From Scatomonas sp963928055 (lineage in GTDB: Bacteria > Bacillota > Clostridia > Lachnospirales > Lachnospiraceae), in assembly GCA_963928055.1 (NCBI GenBank), contig CAWVDN010000001.1, forward strand, positions 558,001 to 622,000: DNA of 64,000 nucleotides. The letters are read 5' to 3'. The first letter of the stretch is position 1. The number at the start of each line of letters is the position of its first letter. Shown here piece by piece: positions 24,150 to 33,263 of the stretch. Below the pieces are notes generated by a model that saw nothing but the letters and a program-made list of their open reading frames with translations, ran no database searches and had not been told where the DNA came from. Both the position numbers and the translations under genes were made by a program.

Positions 24150-27100
24150 TCTCTCCCGTTTTCCGCCTCATAGAGACTGTCCTCTCCGGCAGATCCGGCG
24201 GCTGTCGCAGACCCGGAGTTTCTCCAGCAGTTCTCCATCTCTTCCGTACAAGATCAGCTGATATTCCGCGTCTGCGATTCCTTCCGGTCCGTCCCTGGTA
24301 CCTTGTAGTCTTTTCTTTCGTCTACATCTTGTAGTCTCATCTGTCAGGGTTCTTCTGAATCTTTATGCCTCTGCCTCAGCGAAACCAGCACTCCCCCGGT
24401 CTTCCCAGCCGCAGGCTAGCAGCTGCGCCCATATGCCGTTCCCGGGTGGATCGCCGGCTAACGCTCGGCAGCATCCTCCATATCACAGGCTTGCCGGGAC
24501 GGCTTTGCTGTCAGGAAGGGTTCTGGATGTTTCCGGATCCGTGGACGGCGAGGGCGCCGGCGTGCCAGGAAGGCGTGGGCGTCGGCGATTCCGTAGGGGG
24601 ATCCGTGGGCTTCCGGTGTTTCTGCTAGGAGTAGGCCGTCCCGAGCTGTTCAGTAGGGTCAGGAAGGCGGCTCTCCGTTCTCACTCAATCTTCTGTACTA
24701 GCATACATATCTGGAAAGGTTCCTGAGCCTTCTGACAGCTGCAGCAGATCGGTCCTGAACAAACAGACTTCCCGCTCCGATATTAGACATGCTGATGGCA
24801 GGGACGACCAGTCGTACCCTTCATAGTCAATAAACTATGTGTCTTTCTACAGTACGGAAAACTCCCTGCGCACGGTACTGGTTGGATATCAGGCCATTCC
24901 TAGGCCCGGCGCTCACCCGGGCATTGGGCCACAGAGTAAACCCGGAGGAAGACCGGGCAAACCGCAGATCCTCCAAAACACAGTTCCGTGAGAGCAGTTT
25001 TCCGCTTTCTTTGTCCAGAATGTAGCAGAAGAGGTCTCCGTTGAAAAAGGCTCCGTCCCCTGCCATCCAGCTGTCATAATAATCATCCAGTCCGAAGAGG
25101 TACAGTCTGTCCTCTGTTTCTGCCGCCCCCAGCTGTTCAGAAGTCAGGAACCCTTCTCCCTGCTCTGTACTGTAGTCAGAACTCCAGAGCAGCTGATCCT
25201 CTTCACTGTAATATTCCAGACGGAGAGCCATCCGGCCGCTGCCGGCTCCGCCTTCACCGGTCTCCTCCGTCACCAGGTACTGCCACAGATACCCCTGCTC
25301 CATAAAGAACAATCTGCCGTACTGCTGCTCTTCCGAAGGAGTGATCGCCCGAGGCTCCTCCCGGAAATCCACGCTCCAGAGCCCCGCAATATTCCCGTAG
25401 GCGTAAACCCGGAAAAGCTTGACGGTATTCCCCACCGGTTCCATGAAAGCTCCCTGGGCGTCCAGGCTCTGAACCTCTCCCAGCAGCTCCCCCTTCCCTG
25501 TCCCACATGGGCCAGCAGCAGTTTGTTGTTCTGCCAGTCGCCGGCTTTCAGGACCAGAGTCCCATCCTCCAGGCAGCCTATGCCGTCTATATAACCTTCG
25601 CCCGGCAAAAACCAGCCGCTCCATGCCCAGGTATTTAAAGTTATCCAGGTCAGGCTGCCGTCCTCCCCCAGATGGTACAGCCGGTCCTCCAGACTGGAGC
25701 CGTCGCTTACCAGAAGGTACCAGCCGCCTTCAGGATCCTCGCAGATCTGCATGCCGTTTCCGAATGCAATGCTCGTATCGTAAATCTTCTCCGCAGTCTT
25801 TCCCACAGAGAAATCCAGTCTCATTTCCAGGGATCCCACGCCCAATCCCAAATCAAAGGTATTTTCCGGGATCACCGCCTGATATTCTCCCTCCGGCAGA
25901 GTCTCCGCCCGGGCAAACAGCAGGAACTGCGTGGCCGTCAGCTGCCGCAGTTCTCCCTGGAGCTCGGTTCCCTCCGGTCCCAGGATCCTGACAGGGTCCG
26001 CGCTCTGCCCCGCCGCCGCTTCCATGGACAGTTCCACCGGCAGCAGCACTACGTTGCTCTGGGAAAGCTTCTGCCAGGGCTCGTAGGGGATCAGCGAAAA
26101 CTCTTCCCGGATCCGGCTTTACCGCCTCCGCTTCAAACCGCGCGGAAAAGCTCCCGGCCTGTTCCCCGGCAGTCACAAAATCCCCCAGCCAGAGTCCGGT
26201 ATAGCCGGCATATCTTCCCGCCCTCAAAGGGCCGTGGAAGGATCTGTATAGGGCGACAATACGTCTCCTTCCCGCCATTTACAGTGATACGTTTCCCCGT
26301 AAACCCCCGGCACGCCGCTGAAATCGATCATGTGGTTCCAGGCCTCATCCGGATCCACCAGTTCGATCAGTTTGTCCGATCCGGAGACCAGTTGCTGTGG
26401 AGGAAATTCAGGCCGTCACTGCTCAGAGCCGCGTTCACATGGAAGATCCGGAATCCATCCGGCAGGGATTCTCCCTGGAAGGTAAGCCCGCTCTGATTTT
26501 CCACGGAGGTATCGTATTCCACCAGAAAATACTCTGAAAAGATCCCCTGATCTTCCGGCGAGATCACCGCCAGCCTGTAACCGGAACCATCCCCCTGCAC
26601 AGACAGGGATTCCAGGGACACCGTCCCCGGCCTCCGCCCAGTTTTCTCTGGTAATGCGCAGGATCTGATCATCCTCGATCCAGCCCAGCAGCCATTTGGA
26701 AAACCCGTTAAAATCCCCAACGTTCTGCTCCATCATATCATAGGTACGGATCCCGTTCTCGAAAGACTGTTCCAGCGCAGAGTAATAGTCCGGCAGCCCC
26801 AGCACATGGCCGGTCTCATGGATCAGCGTCCTGGCCCCCTCCTCTGTGTTGGAGGGTTGATGGAGGGTCACGTAACGGCCCACCTGCATGCCGTCATAGG
26901 ATGGTCCTGACCAGTTTTCCGTAAGTCATGCTCCACCAGGTACTTGCCCAGCCGGTATGCTCCCCGGCAAAGTGCAGATAGACCCCATCGATTCCATCCG
27001 TCCCCGTTGCCGTCAAACTGTGTATAGTCGATCTCTTCATCCAAAGCCGCAAGCGTCTCCTGAAACAGGCTTTGGATGCCGTTGCTCTCATACCAGCTCC

Positions 27101-27611
27101 GCTCATGGCTGGCCGTGTAGGCAAAAGCCTGTCCGCGGATCTGCAGTTTTCCGTAGGAAGCCCGGTCATAATACGCGCTGAGGCTTTCATAGGGGTAATC
27201 GACATTCCGGCCCCCAAAGGCAATGTCCTCCAGGGCTTCCAGCGTATCTCCCTCCGCGAACCTCTTATCAGGGAAATCCACCTGCAGCAGAAGCACGGAG
27301 GCCTCCCCCTCGGAAGCCATTCCTCCGGCCTGATACTGCCAGTAATCCGGCAGATTGCTGGCGGGCGCGGCATTTTTCCCTTCTCTCTCCAGGGCGTTCC
27401 GGATCAGGGGCCCGGAAAATTCTTCCACTCCTGTTTCCTGGTAGTAATCGATCCTCTCTTCCAGGGTGCCATCCTGGGCGTACTGCTGATACGCTTCCTC
27501 TGTCAGCACGCAGGGCGGGACACTCTCCTCCGCTTCCGCCCGGCTCGGCCAGGCCAGAAGGCAGAAAAGGAAAGAAATTCCCGCCCATAACCACTTCCTG
27601 TTTTTTCTCAT
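24150..27611 (-). pseudogene. Decayed M6-type secreted zinc metalloprotease
   Basis: The start at 27611 is intact: AAAAGGAG, then a signal peptide (MRKNRKWLWAGISFLFCLLA). A proprotease region follows (VLLLQVDFPDKRF, GRNVDYPYESLSAYYDRASY). The reading frame then shifts repeatedly, near 27000, 26900, 26620, 26370, between 26100 and 26230, and near 25500, while coding sense continues in the new frame each time. The zinc site HETGHVLGLPDYY (about 26820-26780) is preserved in one fragment. The C-terminal part holds beta-rich repeats (LFCYILDKESGKLL). Below 24830 only traces remain, including a scrambled Pro/Thr linker and AEYQLILYGRDGELLEKLRV near 24190-24270. M6/immune-inhibitor-A-like proteins are secreted peptidases. 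Neighbouring genes are intact, so this is decay rather than general sequencing error. Confidence 0.8.
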
Positions 27612-27678
27612 ACGCTTCTCCTTTTCCCCCTCATTTCCCCTCTTCTTATCTGTTATTTTACCACAGCTTCCTCCGGCC

Positions 27679-28500
27679 TCACAAGAAGATCCGATTGTTT
27701 TCACGGAAAACAAAATTTTGCTCCAGCATGGATACATGGGACAGAAACGCCGGATCCCGGAAGGATTTTGCCTGCTTCGGACAATTCCTGACACAGGCCT
27801 GACATTTGATGCAGATCCCCTCCACTTCTGACGGCTCGATCCTGGAAATGGATCCCATAGGGCAGATCTCCCCGCATCTTCCGCAGCCGCTGCATCGTTC
27901 CGGATCGGTCACAGGCTTAGCCTTCAGGAAAACCGCCGGTTTGCCCTCTGTATCCCTGGGCACATAGTAGGGTGCCTCCGCATCTCCCGGAACCTTTACC
28001 GGCTCCGGCGGCGCCGTCAGCGTTCGGATCTTTTCCGCGGCTTTTTTCCCGAACTCCCTCAGCTGTTCCAGATCCTCCGGATCCGGCCGCCCGGAAGCCA
28101 GCCGGTCGGTAAACGCATGGCGTCCCACAAAGGCTGCCCCGGCCGCCGTATGAAAGCCTCCGGCCTCCAGCACTGCGCACAGTTCCGCCAGTGCGTTGTC
28201 AAAGCTCCGGTTTCCAAAAGTCACGATCCCCACAGCCAGGGCTCCGCCGCCTTTCAGCTTCGTCTGAAAATCCGGCAGGATCTTATTGGGAAGCTTTCCC
28301 GCGTACACCGGACTCCCCACCACCACCAGCTCTCCGGGATAGAACTCCAGTACCTCCCCGCGGTCCTCCGGCAGGGTAAAACGCACCAGCTCCCGGGGAC
28401 AGCCAAGACATTCTCCCAGAACCTCCGTCAGACTTTCCACTGCTTTTTGCGTATTCCCCGTGGCGCTCCAGTATACGCCCCATACCTTTTCAATCTTCAT
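27679..28500 (-). CDS. EFR1-type flavodoxin/ferredoxin fusion protein
   Basis: A 273-residue redox protein. The N-terminal flavodoxin-like domain has the FMN phosphate loop YWSATGNTQKAVE and VVVGSPVYAGKLPNKI. The C-terminal 2[4Fe-4S] domain has CSGCGRCGEICPMG and CIKCQACVRNCPK. This combination (EFRO/EFR1 family) occurs widely in Clostridia and shuttles electrons between ferredoxin and flavin partners of unknown identity. The ATG at 28500 has AAGGAGGG upstream. Confidence 0.9.
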   Translation of the reverse strand: MKIEKVWGVYWSATGNTQKAVESLTEVLGECLGCPRELVRFTLPEDRGEVLEFYPGELVVVGSPVYAGKLPNKILPDFQTKLKGGGALAVGIVTFGNRSFDNALAELCAVLEAGGFHTAAGAAFVGRHAFTDRLASGRPDPEDLEQLREFGKKAAEKIRTLTAPPEPVKVPGDAEAPYYVPRDTEGKPAVFLKAKPVTDPERCSGCGRCGEICPMGSISRIEPSEVEGICIKCQACVRNCPKQAKSFRDPAFLSHVSMLEQNFVFRENNRIFL

Positions 28501-28703
28501 CCATAACCCTCCTTCTGGTGGCAATGGCCTTTTCTATTTTTCACGCACTTTTCCTTTCAAGCGTTTATCCCTGGTCCCTTGTAAAACAAAAATCCACCGC
28601 TAATACAAAACTTTTTCTGGCTTACCGCAGATATGACGGAAACTACCGTCAATTTCCAACTTATACGTTTCCTATCCAGAAACAATCCAACTTTTGACAC
28701 ATT

Positions 28704-28742
28704 TTACTCGGCCATCACCTCGATCTTCATGACCCCATCCTG
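28704..28742 (-). pseudogene. 3'-end fragment of a zinc alcohol dehydrogenase gene
   Basis: The minus strand encodes QDGVMKIEVMAE followed by TAA. It is almost the same as the C terminus of the intact alcohol dehydrogenase at 39567 (QDGVMKIAVTAE, TGA); 34 of 39 bases agree. Upstream sequence is unrelated and runs straight into the last, degenerate CRISPR repeat. The CRISPR-Cas block is thus bracketed by two copies of this gene end. The rest of 28501-28758 holds no gene. Confidence 0.7.
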
Positions 28743-28758
28743 AATCAGTATAAACAGA

Positions 28759-30261
28759 CTTTCTGCTTACGCGCCTCATATAAGGCGTGACTGGTCAGGT
28801 CCATGTTGAACACACCCGCATTGGATTTCTACTCACACGCCTCTCGCGAGGCGTGACCGAAACTTGATATTTCAAAAAATGTTCGTGGACATTTCTACTC
28901 ACACGCCTCTCGCGAGGCGTGACCACAGCGACCTACAACGTGAATCGAAAAAAGAATATTTCTACTCACACGCCTCTCGCGAGGCGTGACCTTCGCCCGA
29001 ATATGCACAACATGAGCAATCAAGATTTCTACTCACACGCCTCTCGCGAGGCGTGACTGTCGGCATATTCATTATGATTTCTCGTATTTTATTTCTACTC
29101 ACACGCCTCTCGCGAGGCGTGACTGCCCTGGCAACTTTCTCATCGGTCTCTTTTACCTTATTTCTACTCACACGCCTCTCGCGAGGCGTGACCGTCAGGG
29201 TGGTGTCGTTGGCGGAGTCTCCCGGGATTTCTACTCACACGCCTCTCGCGAGGCGTGACGGCCGCCTGCCCGGCTCCATGTCGGCCGTGATGGATTTCTA
29301 CTCACACGCCTCTCGCGAGGCGTGACTTTCTCAAAGGCTCTCTTTGCAGTTTCCTCAAGATTTCTACTCACACGCCTCTCGCGAGGCGTGACGCCTATTT
29401 AGGCGTATAATAAAACCATAAACAAAATTTCTACTCACACGCCTCTCGCGAGGCGTGACGTGCCTTCTCCCAGTGCCTCTCTGATTTCACCAATTATTTC
29501 TACTCACACGCCTCTCGCGAGGCGTGACGGATTTCAGGGCGCTTGCCAGCCTCGGGTGCAGTAATTTCTACTCACACGCCTCTCGCGAGGCGTGACAAAA
29601 AATGAAAAATGAAGTGGTGAAAAGTTATAATTTCTACTCACACGCCTCTCGCGAGGCGTGACTGATCAAAAACGTGCTGGATGAATCCGAGAACATTTCT
29701 ACTCACACGCCTCTCGCGAGGCGTGACGATAGACCCTGGGGCTGTCCGGCCCTGAGCGTACAATTTCTACTCACACGCCTCTCGCGAGGCGTGACCCAGG
29801 ATCACCAGATCATCCAAACCTTCAACCGATTTCTACTCACACGCCTCTCGCGAGGCGTGACTTGTTAGAGGCCCAAGGCCTTTTCGATAGCTCCGATTTC
29901 TACTCACACGCCTCTCGCGAGGCGTGACGGAGTACCCGATCGCAATGACCGTGGAAGCGCAATTTCTACTCACACGCCTCTCGCGAGGCGTGACTCCCGG
30001 ACGGGATCGCCATGAAATATCTGTCCGGATTTCTACTCACACGCCTCTCGCGAGGCGTGACATATCTTGACAAGTTACGGAAATGTGATATACTAGATTT
30101 CTACTCACACGCCTCTCGCGAGGCGTGACTTTATGCACCTGTTCCTTTTTGCCGGCTTTCATATTTCTACTCACACGCCTCTCGCGAGGCGTGACTTCGT
30201 CCGGCCCGTAGGTTGTAGCGCGGCTGTTATTTCTACTCACACGCCTCTCGCGAGGCGTGAC
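28759..30261 (-). CRISPR. Type I-C CRISPR array: 23 repeats, 22 spacers
   Basis: The 33-bp repeat reads on the plus strand ATTTCTACTCAC, then ACGCCTCTCGCGAGGCGT, then GAC. Twenty-two copies are identical; the copy at 28759-28791 is degenerate and marks the old end. Spacers are 32-36 nt and all different. In the crRNA sense (minus strand, same as cas genes) each repeat forms ACGCCTC-GCGA-GAGGCGT, a 7-bp stem with a GNRA-like loop, and ends in TGAGTAGAAAT, matching the 11-nt 5' handle made by Cas5c. The leader is at the cas2 side (30262-30415), so the newest spacer is at 30196-30228. Short open frames inside the array are artefacts of the repeats. Confidence 0.98.
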
Positions 30262-30415
30262 CGCTACAACTTGTAATCATAAGCATGCACACCCCAATAT
30301 CTTGAGACGGACTATTTCTTACTTAATCTAATCTTGCATTTTAAATCTAAAAACAGACATTTTTTAGGCGAACCTCACGAGCTTACATAATCACCTCTAC
30401 TTCGCCTTTTCCCTT
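30262..30415 (-). promoter_or_regulatory. CRISPR leader
   Basis: A 154-bp AT-rich, gene-free stretch between the cas2 stop and the first perfect repeat, the expected place for the array promoter and the Cas1-Cas2 integration signal. No unambiguous -35/-10 pair stands out. Sequence next to the first repeat is TTACAAGTTGTAGCG (minus strand), which includes the small dyad ACAAGTTGT. Confidence 0.75.
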
Positions 30416-30706
30416 CTAAATAATAATTACTCCTTCCGGATCATATGTTTTTTTAGCCCCCACATGTTCCACTTTTCTTTTCCAGTTGTTTCCAAGATGG
30501 TAGAACCGTAAACTATCCTGTTCTGGATCAATCAACTTAATCAGAGCATCTTTTAGTCGCAAGAAGGCAGAATAATCTAAATCCGCCTCAAACACCGAAT
30601 TTTGTACCCGTTGAGCATGATTTTGACATTGCTTAGCCACTTTACGCAGCCTGCTCTTACCTGCTGCGCTGGTAGTGCTGACATCATAACTAATTAAAAC
30701 CATCAT
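30416..30706 (-). CDS. cas2: CRISPR-associated endonuclease Cas2
   Basis: A 96-residue ferredoxin-fold protein with the N-terminal MMVLISYDVSTTSAAGKSRL strand and metal-binding Asp, and QNSVFEADLD in the dimer interface. With Cas1 it integrates new spacers at the leader end of the array. Last gene of the cas operon, starting 9 bp after cas1. Length and motifs match type I-C Cas2. Confidence 0.97.
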   Translation of the reverse strand: MMVLISYDVSTTSAAGKSRLRKVAKQCQNHAQRVQNSVFEADLDYSAFLRLKDALIKLIDPEQDSLRFYHLGNNWKRKVEHVGAKKTYDPEGVIII

Positions 30707-30715
30707 TTATTTTAC

Positions 30716-31738
30716 CTATTTTAATAGAAAAGGCGGATAGTTTTCCAGATCTCCCCGTACATATTTTGCGAGTAAATTACTCTGAACATAGGGAAGCAGT
30801 CCCAAAGGTATTTTTTGTGCTAAATAAGGATGTTTCATATTTGTACGTTTTTTTTCCTGCCATCTGGATAAAACCTTTTTTCGTCCTGCCTCATTCAACC
30901 ATACTGCACCGGAAACCTGTTTTTCAAAATCTCCTTCCCCGAGAATCTGAAGATTTAAAAGTGTAATTACAAATCTTTCAACAATGCATCTCGCCTCCTC
31001 CACCATGTCACATGCAAGCGAAATCCTTCCACTTCGCAAGGAATGGCAAAATCCAATATAACTGTCCAACCCCACCGTTTCCAACGCTGCCGCGAATTCC
31101 GCAGTAGCAAGGGTATAAACAAATGACAGCACTGCATTAATCGGATCCAGAGGTGGTCTTTTCGTACGAAGATTAAACGTAAATGGAACTTTTTTATTAG
31201 TAATCAGCTTATTAAATAATGAAAAATATTTTTGCGCACAATATCCCTCTATTCCTACTACTTCTTCTACACTATCCGCTTTAAAGACTTTTTCTATCCC
31301 CTCGACCAAAACTTCCAATACCTGGACTATTTCTTCATCACCCCGCATTTCTGCGTTATCGTGAAGTGTTCTTTTTATTAGCTGCCTGGCATTGCTGAAT
31401 TTAGCAGCCATAGTATTTTGAGCCAATTCCAATCCCGATTCCCGGAATTTATCAATCTGAGCGATCCGAAGGAAAACATTTCCTTTTGTCTCTCCACAAA
31501 CTTTGGCCAAAAATTTTCCTTGAGGAGAAATAAAATTAATAGGTATAGTTTTCCCTACGCATTTTCCCATCAACGCCGGAGAACAGCCAAGATAATTAAA
31601 GCAAACGATATTCTCAATATTTTCAAATGGGATCCGGAGTTTTATTTCGCCATCCACTTTACAGACCAGATTTTCACCATCCAGGGTCAAGTAGGCCATC
31701 TCATTTGTAACATATACAGTATTTAATAATTTTCTCAT
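30716..31738 (-). CDS. cas1: CRISPR-associated integrase Cas1 (type I-C)
   Basis: A 340-residue spacer integrase. The metal ligands appear as Glu164 (GIEGYCAQKYF), His232 (GFCHSLRSGR) and Asp244 (SLACDMVEEAR), all intact. The N-terminal beta domain starts MRKLLNTVYVTNEMAYL. It overlaps the cas4 stop by four bases, consistent with a coupled adaptation module of Cas4-Cas1-Cas2. Type I-C assignment rests on the whole operon. Confidence 0.98.
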   Translation of the reverse strand: MRKLLNTVYVTNEMAYLTLDGENLVCKVDGEIKLRIPFENIENIVCFNYLGCSPALMGKCVGKTIPINFISPQGKFLAKVCGETKGNVFLRIAQIDKFRESGLELAQNTMAAKFSNARQLIKRTLHDNAEMRGDEEIVQVLEVLVEGIEKVFKADSVEEVVGIEGYCAQKYFSLFNKLITNKKVPFTFNLRTKRPPLDPINAVLSFVYTLATAEFAAALETVGLDSYIGFCHSLRSGRISLACDMVEEARCIVERFVITLLNLQILGEGDFEKQVSGAVWLNEAGRKKVLSRWQEKKRTNMKHPYLAQKIPLGLLPYVQSNLLAKYVRGDLENYPPFLLK

Positions 31739-32409
31739 CTTTCGGCCCTCACAATTTTACGTATTTCTTCCTGAATGTTTCTGGCTGATTTTACGGATGG
31801 CATACATAAATCTTTCATAGAACAGCCGCTGCATTGTTGTTTTGCCCGGATTGCGGGAATTTTCCCTGCAAGCATATAAGTGCGCATCTCTTTCAACAAC
31901 CCTTTCAGCCTCTCATCGTATGTAAAGTAGTTTTCTTTCAGCGGCAATGAAATTCTTTTCCTGACATCTGCATAGTAAAGTACACCGCTGCAATCTCCTC
32001 CAAATACATAATCCACACAGATTTTCTGTGCGAAAACCTGCAGCAGATCTTCTTCTCTATACAATTGATTTCCAGGTTTTGTCGGTTTATATTCCACAAT
32101 ACAGATTTTGTATTTTTCAGTACTTCCCGAAATAGAAACTCCATTCGGATCCTCTGTTACTTCCAGACAATCAGCGATTCCATACAAGTTATACTGTTCC
32201 AGGTCATTATAAATCGGAACAGAAGTGTATACCTTTTTCCCTCGGACGGAATAGTAATTCTCCGGATCATGAACTCGTCTGTGGAGCAGATCCGCCTTTG
32301 TCACAAAATAATTCTCAGCCCATGCTCTGTCAATCTCAAGCAACCCCCATCGGTGTGGACAGTAAATATAATGCTGAACCGATCGGATGGTTATTTCCTG
32401 GTTGCTCAT
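31735..32409 (-). CDS. cas4: CRISPR-associated exonuclease Cas4
   Basis: A 224-residue RecB-family nuclease that trims prespacers and helps select the PAM. One cluster cysteine is at residue 17 (YIYCPHRWGLLEID) and three are near the C terminus (CSGCSMKDLC). Catalytic residues appear in GIADCLEV and VEYKPTKPGN. Start and stop overlap cas7 and cas1 respectively. Confidence 0.96.
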   Translation of the reverse strand: MSNQEITIRSVQHYIYCPHRWGLLEIDRAWAENYFVTKADLLHRRVHDPENYYSVRGKKVYTSVPIYNDLEQYNLYGIADCLEVTEDPNGVSISGSTEKYKICIVEYKPTKPGNQLYREEDLLQVFAQKICVDYVFGGDCSGVLYYADVRKRISLPLKENYFTYDERLKGLLKEMRTYMLAGKIPAIRAKQQCSGCSMKDLCMPSVKSARNIQEEIRKIVRAER

Positions 32410-33263
32410 ATTTTTTCCAGGAGTTCCACACCTTCCGGCATTTCCCGATCAACGGATGTTTCATAATCGGTAAACGCTCGTGGCGGGACATCCGTTTTTT
32501 CCTGTACGGAAATTTTATCAAACAAAAGATGTGAAGGACAGTTTCCGAGAACATTACTGTGTTTGAAAACATACAGTTTACGCATACACATTTTCCCTCT
32601 TGCAGCGCTGTGGTCGTTTTCAAACATATTGATAATCGCAGTCCACAAAAGTTCCACATCTTCTTCAGAAAGATTCGTAAGTTTATTGGCAAGAGCTGCG
32701 GAAATATATCCTTCTGCCCGGTAAAGAGCATAGGGAATCACGCTTTTTTTACCCATCTCTGTTTCTCCGGTTTCCTTTCGCTCCTCTGTAGTTCTGGCCT
32801 GTCTGGTAATAGTAACCTCCTGAATGTTAATAGGGGAAATACTTCTGGCAAAATTAATCTGCACAGGCCCCCGAACAATTCCGCAGGGATCCTCTCCGGT
32901 GGACATAACTGCTCCAAAGGCTCTTACATCAAAATAATTGCGGCACATATAATCTCTGGCCTGTTTAACATCATTCGGATTTTTACCTTTATTTTTCTTC
33001 TGCAGACCTTCTGCCTCATAGGCTTCTGTAAATTTTGTGTTCAAAGTTTTATCCGGTTTGATCAGGATATTATATCCCGGCACGCCCTCTCTGGAAAGTT
33101 CCACATAATTTCTGATTTTACGTTTTATACAGACATCGGTCACATATCCGTATCCTGATTCCGCATCAATCCTTGGCGAATTTCCAGCATCCGGATCCCC
33201 ATTAGGATTTCCATTTTCCACATCAAATAACATTACAAAATCATATCTGTTTTCCAGTGCCAT
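32406..33263 (-). CDS. cas7: Type I-C Cascade backbone protein Cas7 (Csd2)
   Basis: A 285-residue RAMP protein that polymerises along the crRNA spacer. Family features: RYDFVMLFDVENGNPNGDPD at the start, SPRIDAESGYGYVTDVCIKR, the thumb region and the GPVQINFARSISPI motif. It starts one base after the cas8c stop and overlaps cas4. Assignment to Csd2 follows from the I-C neighbours Cas5c and Csd1. Confidence 0.96.
   Translation of the reverse strand: MALENRYDFVMLFDVENGNPNGDPDAGNSPRIDAESGYGYVTDVCIKRKIRNYVELSREGVPGYNILIKPDKTLNTKFTEAYEAEGLQKKNKGKNPNDVKQARDYMCRNYFDVRAFGAVMSTGEDPCGIVRGPVQINFARSISPINIQEVTITRQARTTEERKETGETEMGKKSVIPYALYRAEGYISAALANKLTNLSEEDVELLWTAIINMFENDHSAARGKMCMRKLYVFKHSNVLGNCPSHLLFDKISVQEKTDVPPRAFTDYETSVDREMPEGVELLEKI

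Noticed and set aside
28962..30240. Short open frames on both strands inside 28.9-30.3 kb with recurring TPLARRD or TPRERRVSRN peptides
   Set aside because: They are translations of the CRISPR repeat and its spacers; not proteins.
28759..30261. Possible type V (Cas12a) repeat because of the ATTTCTACT segment
   Set aside because: Cas12a repeats need a second GTAGAT arm and a cas12a gene; neither is present, while all type I-C genes are.
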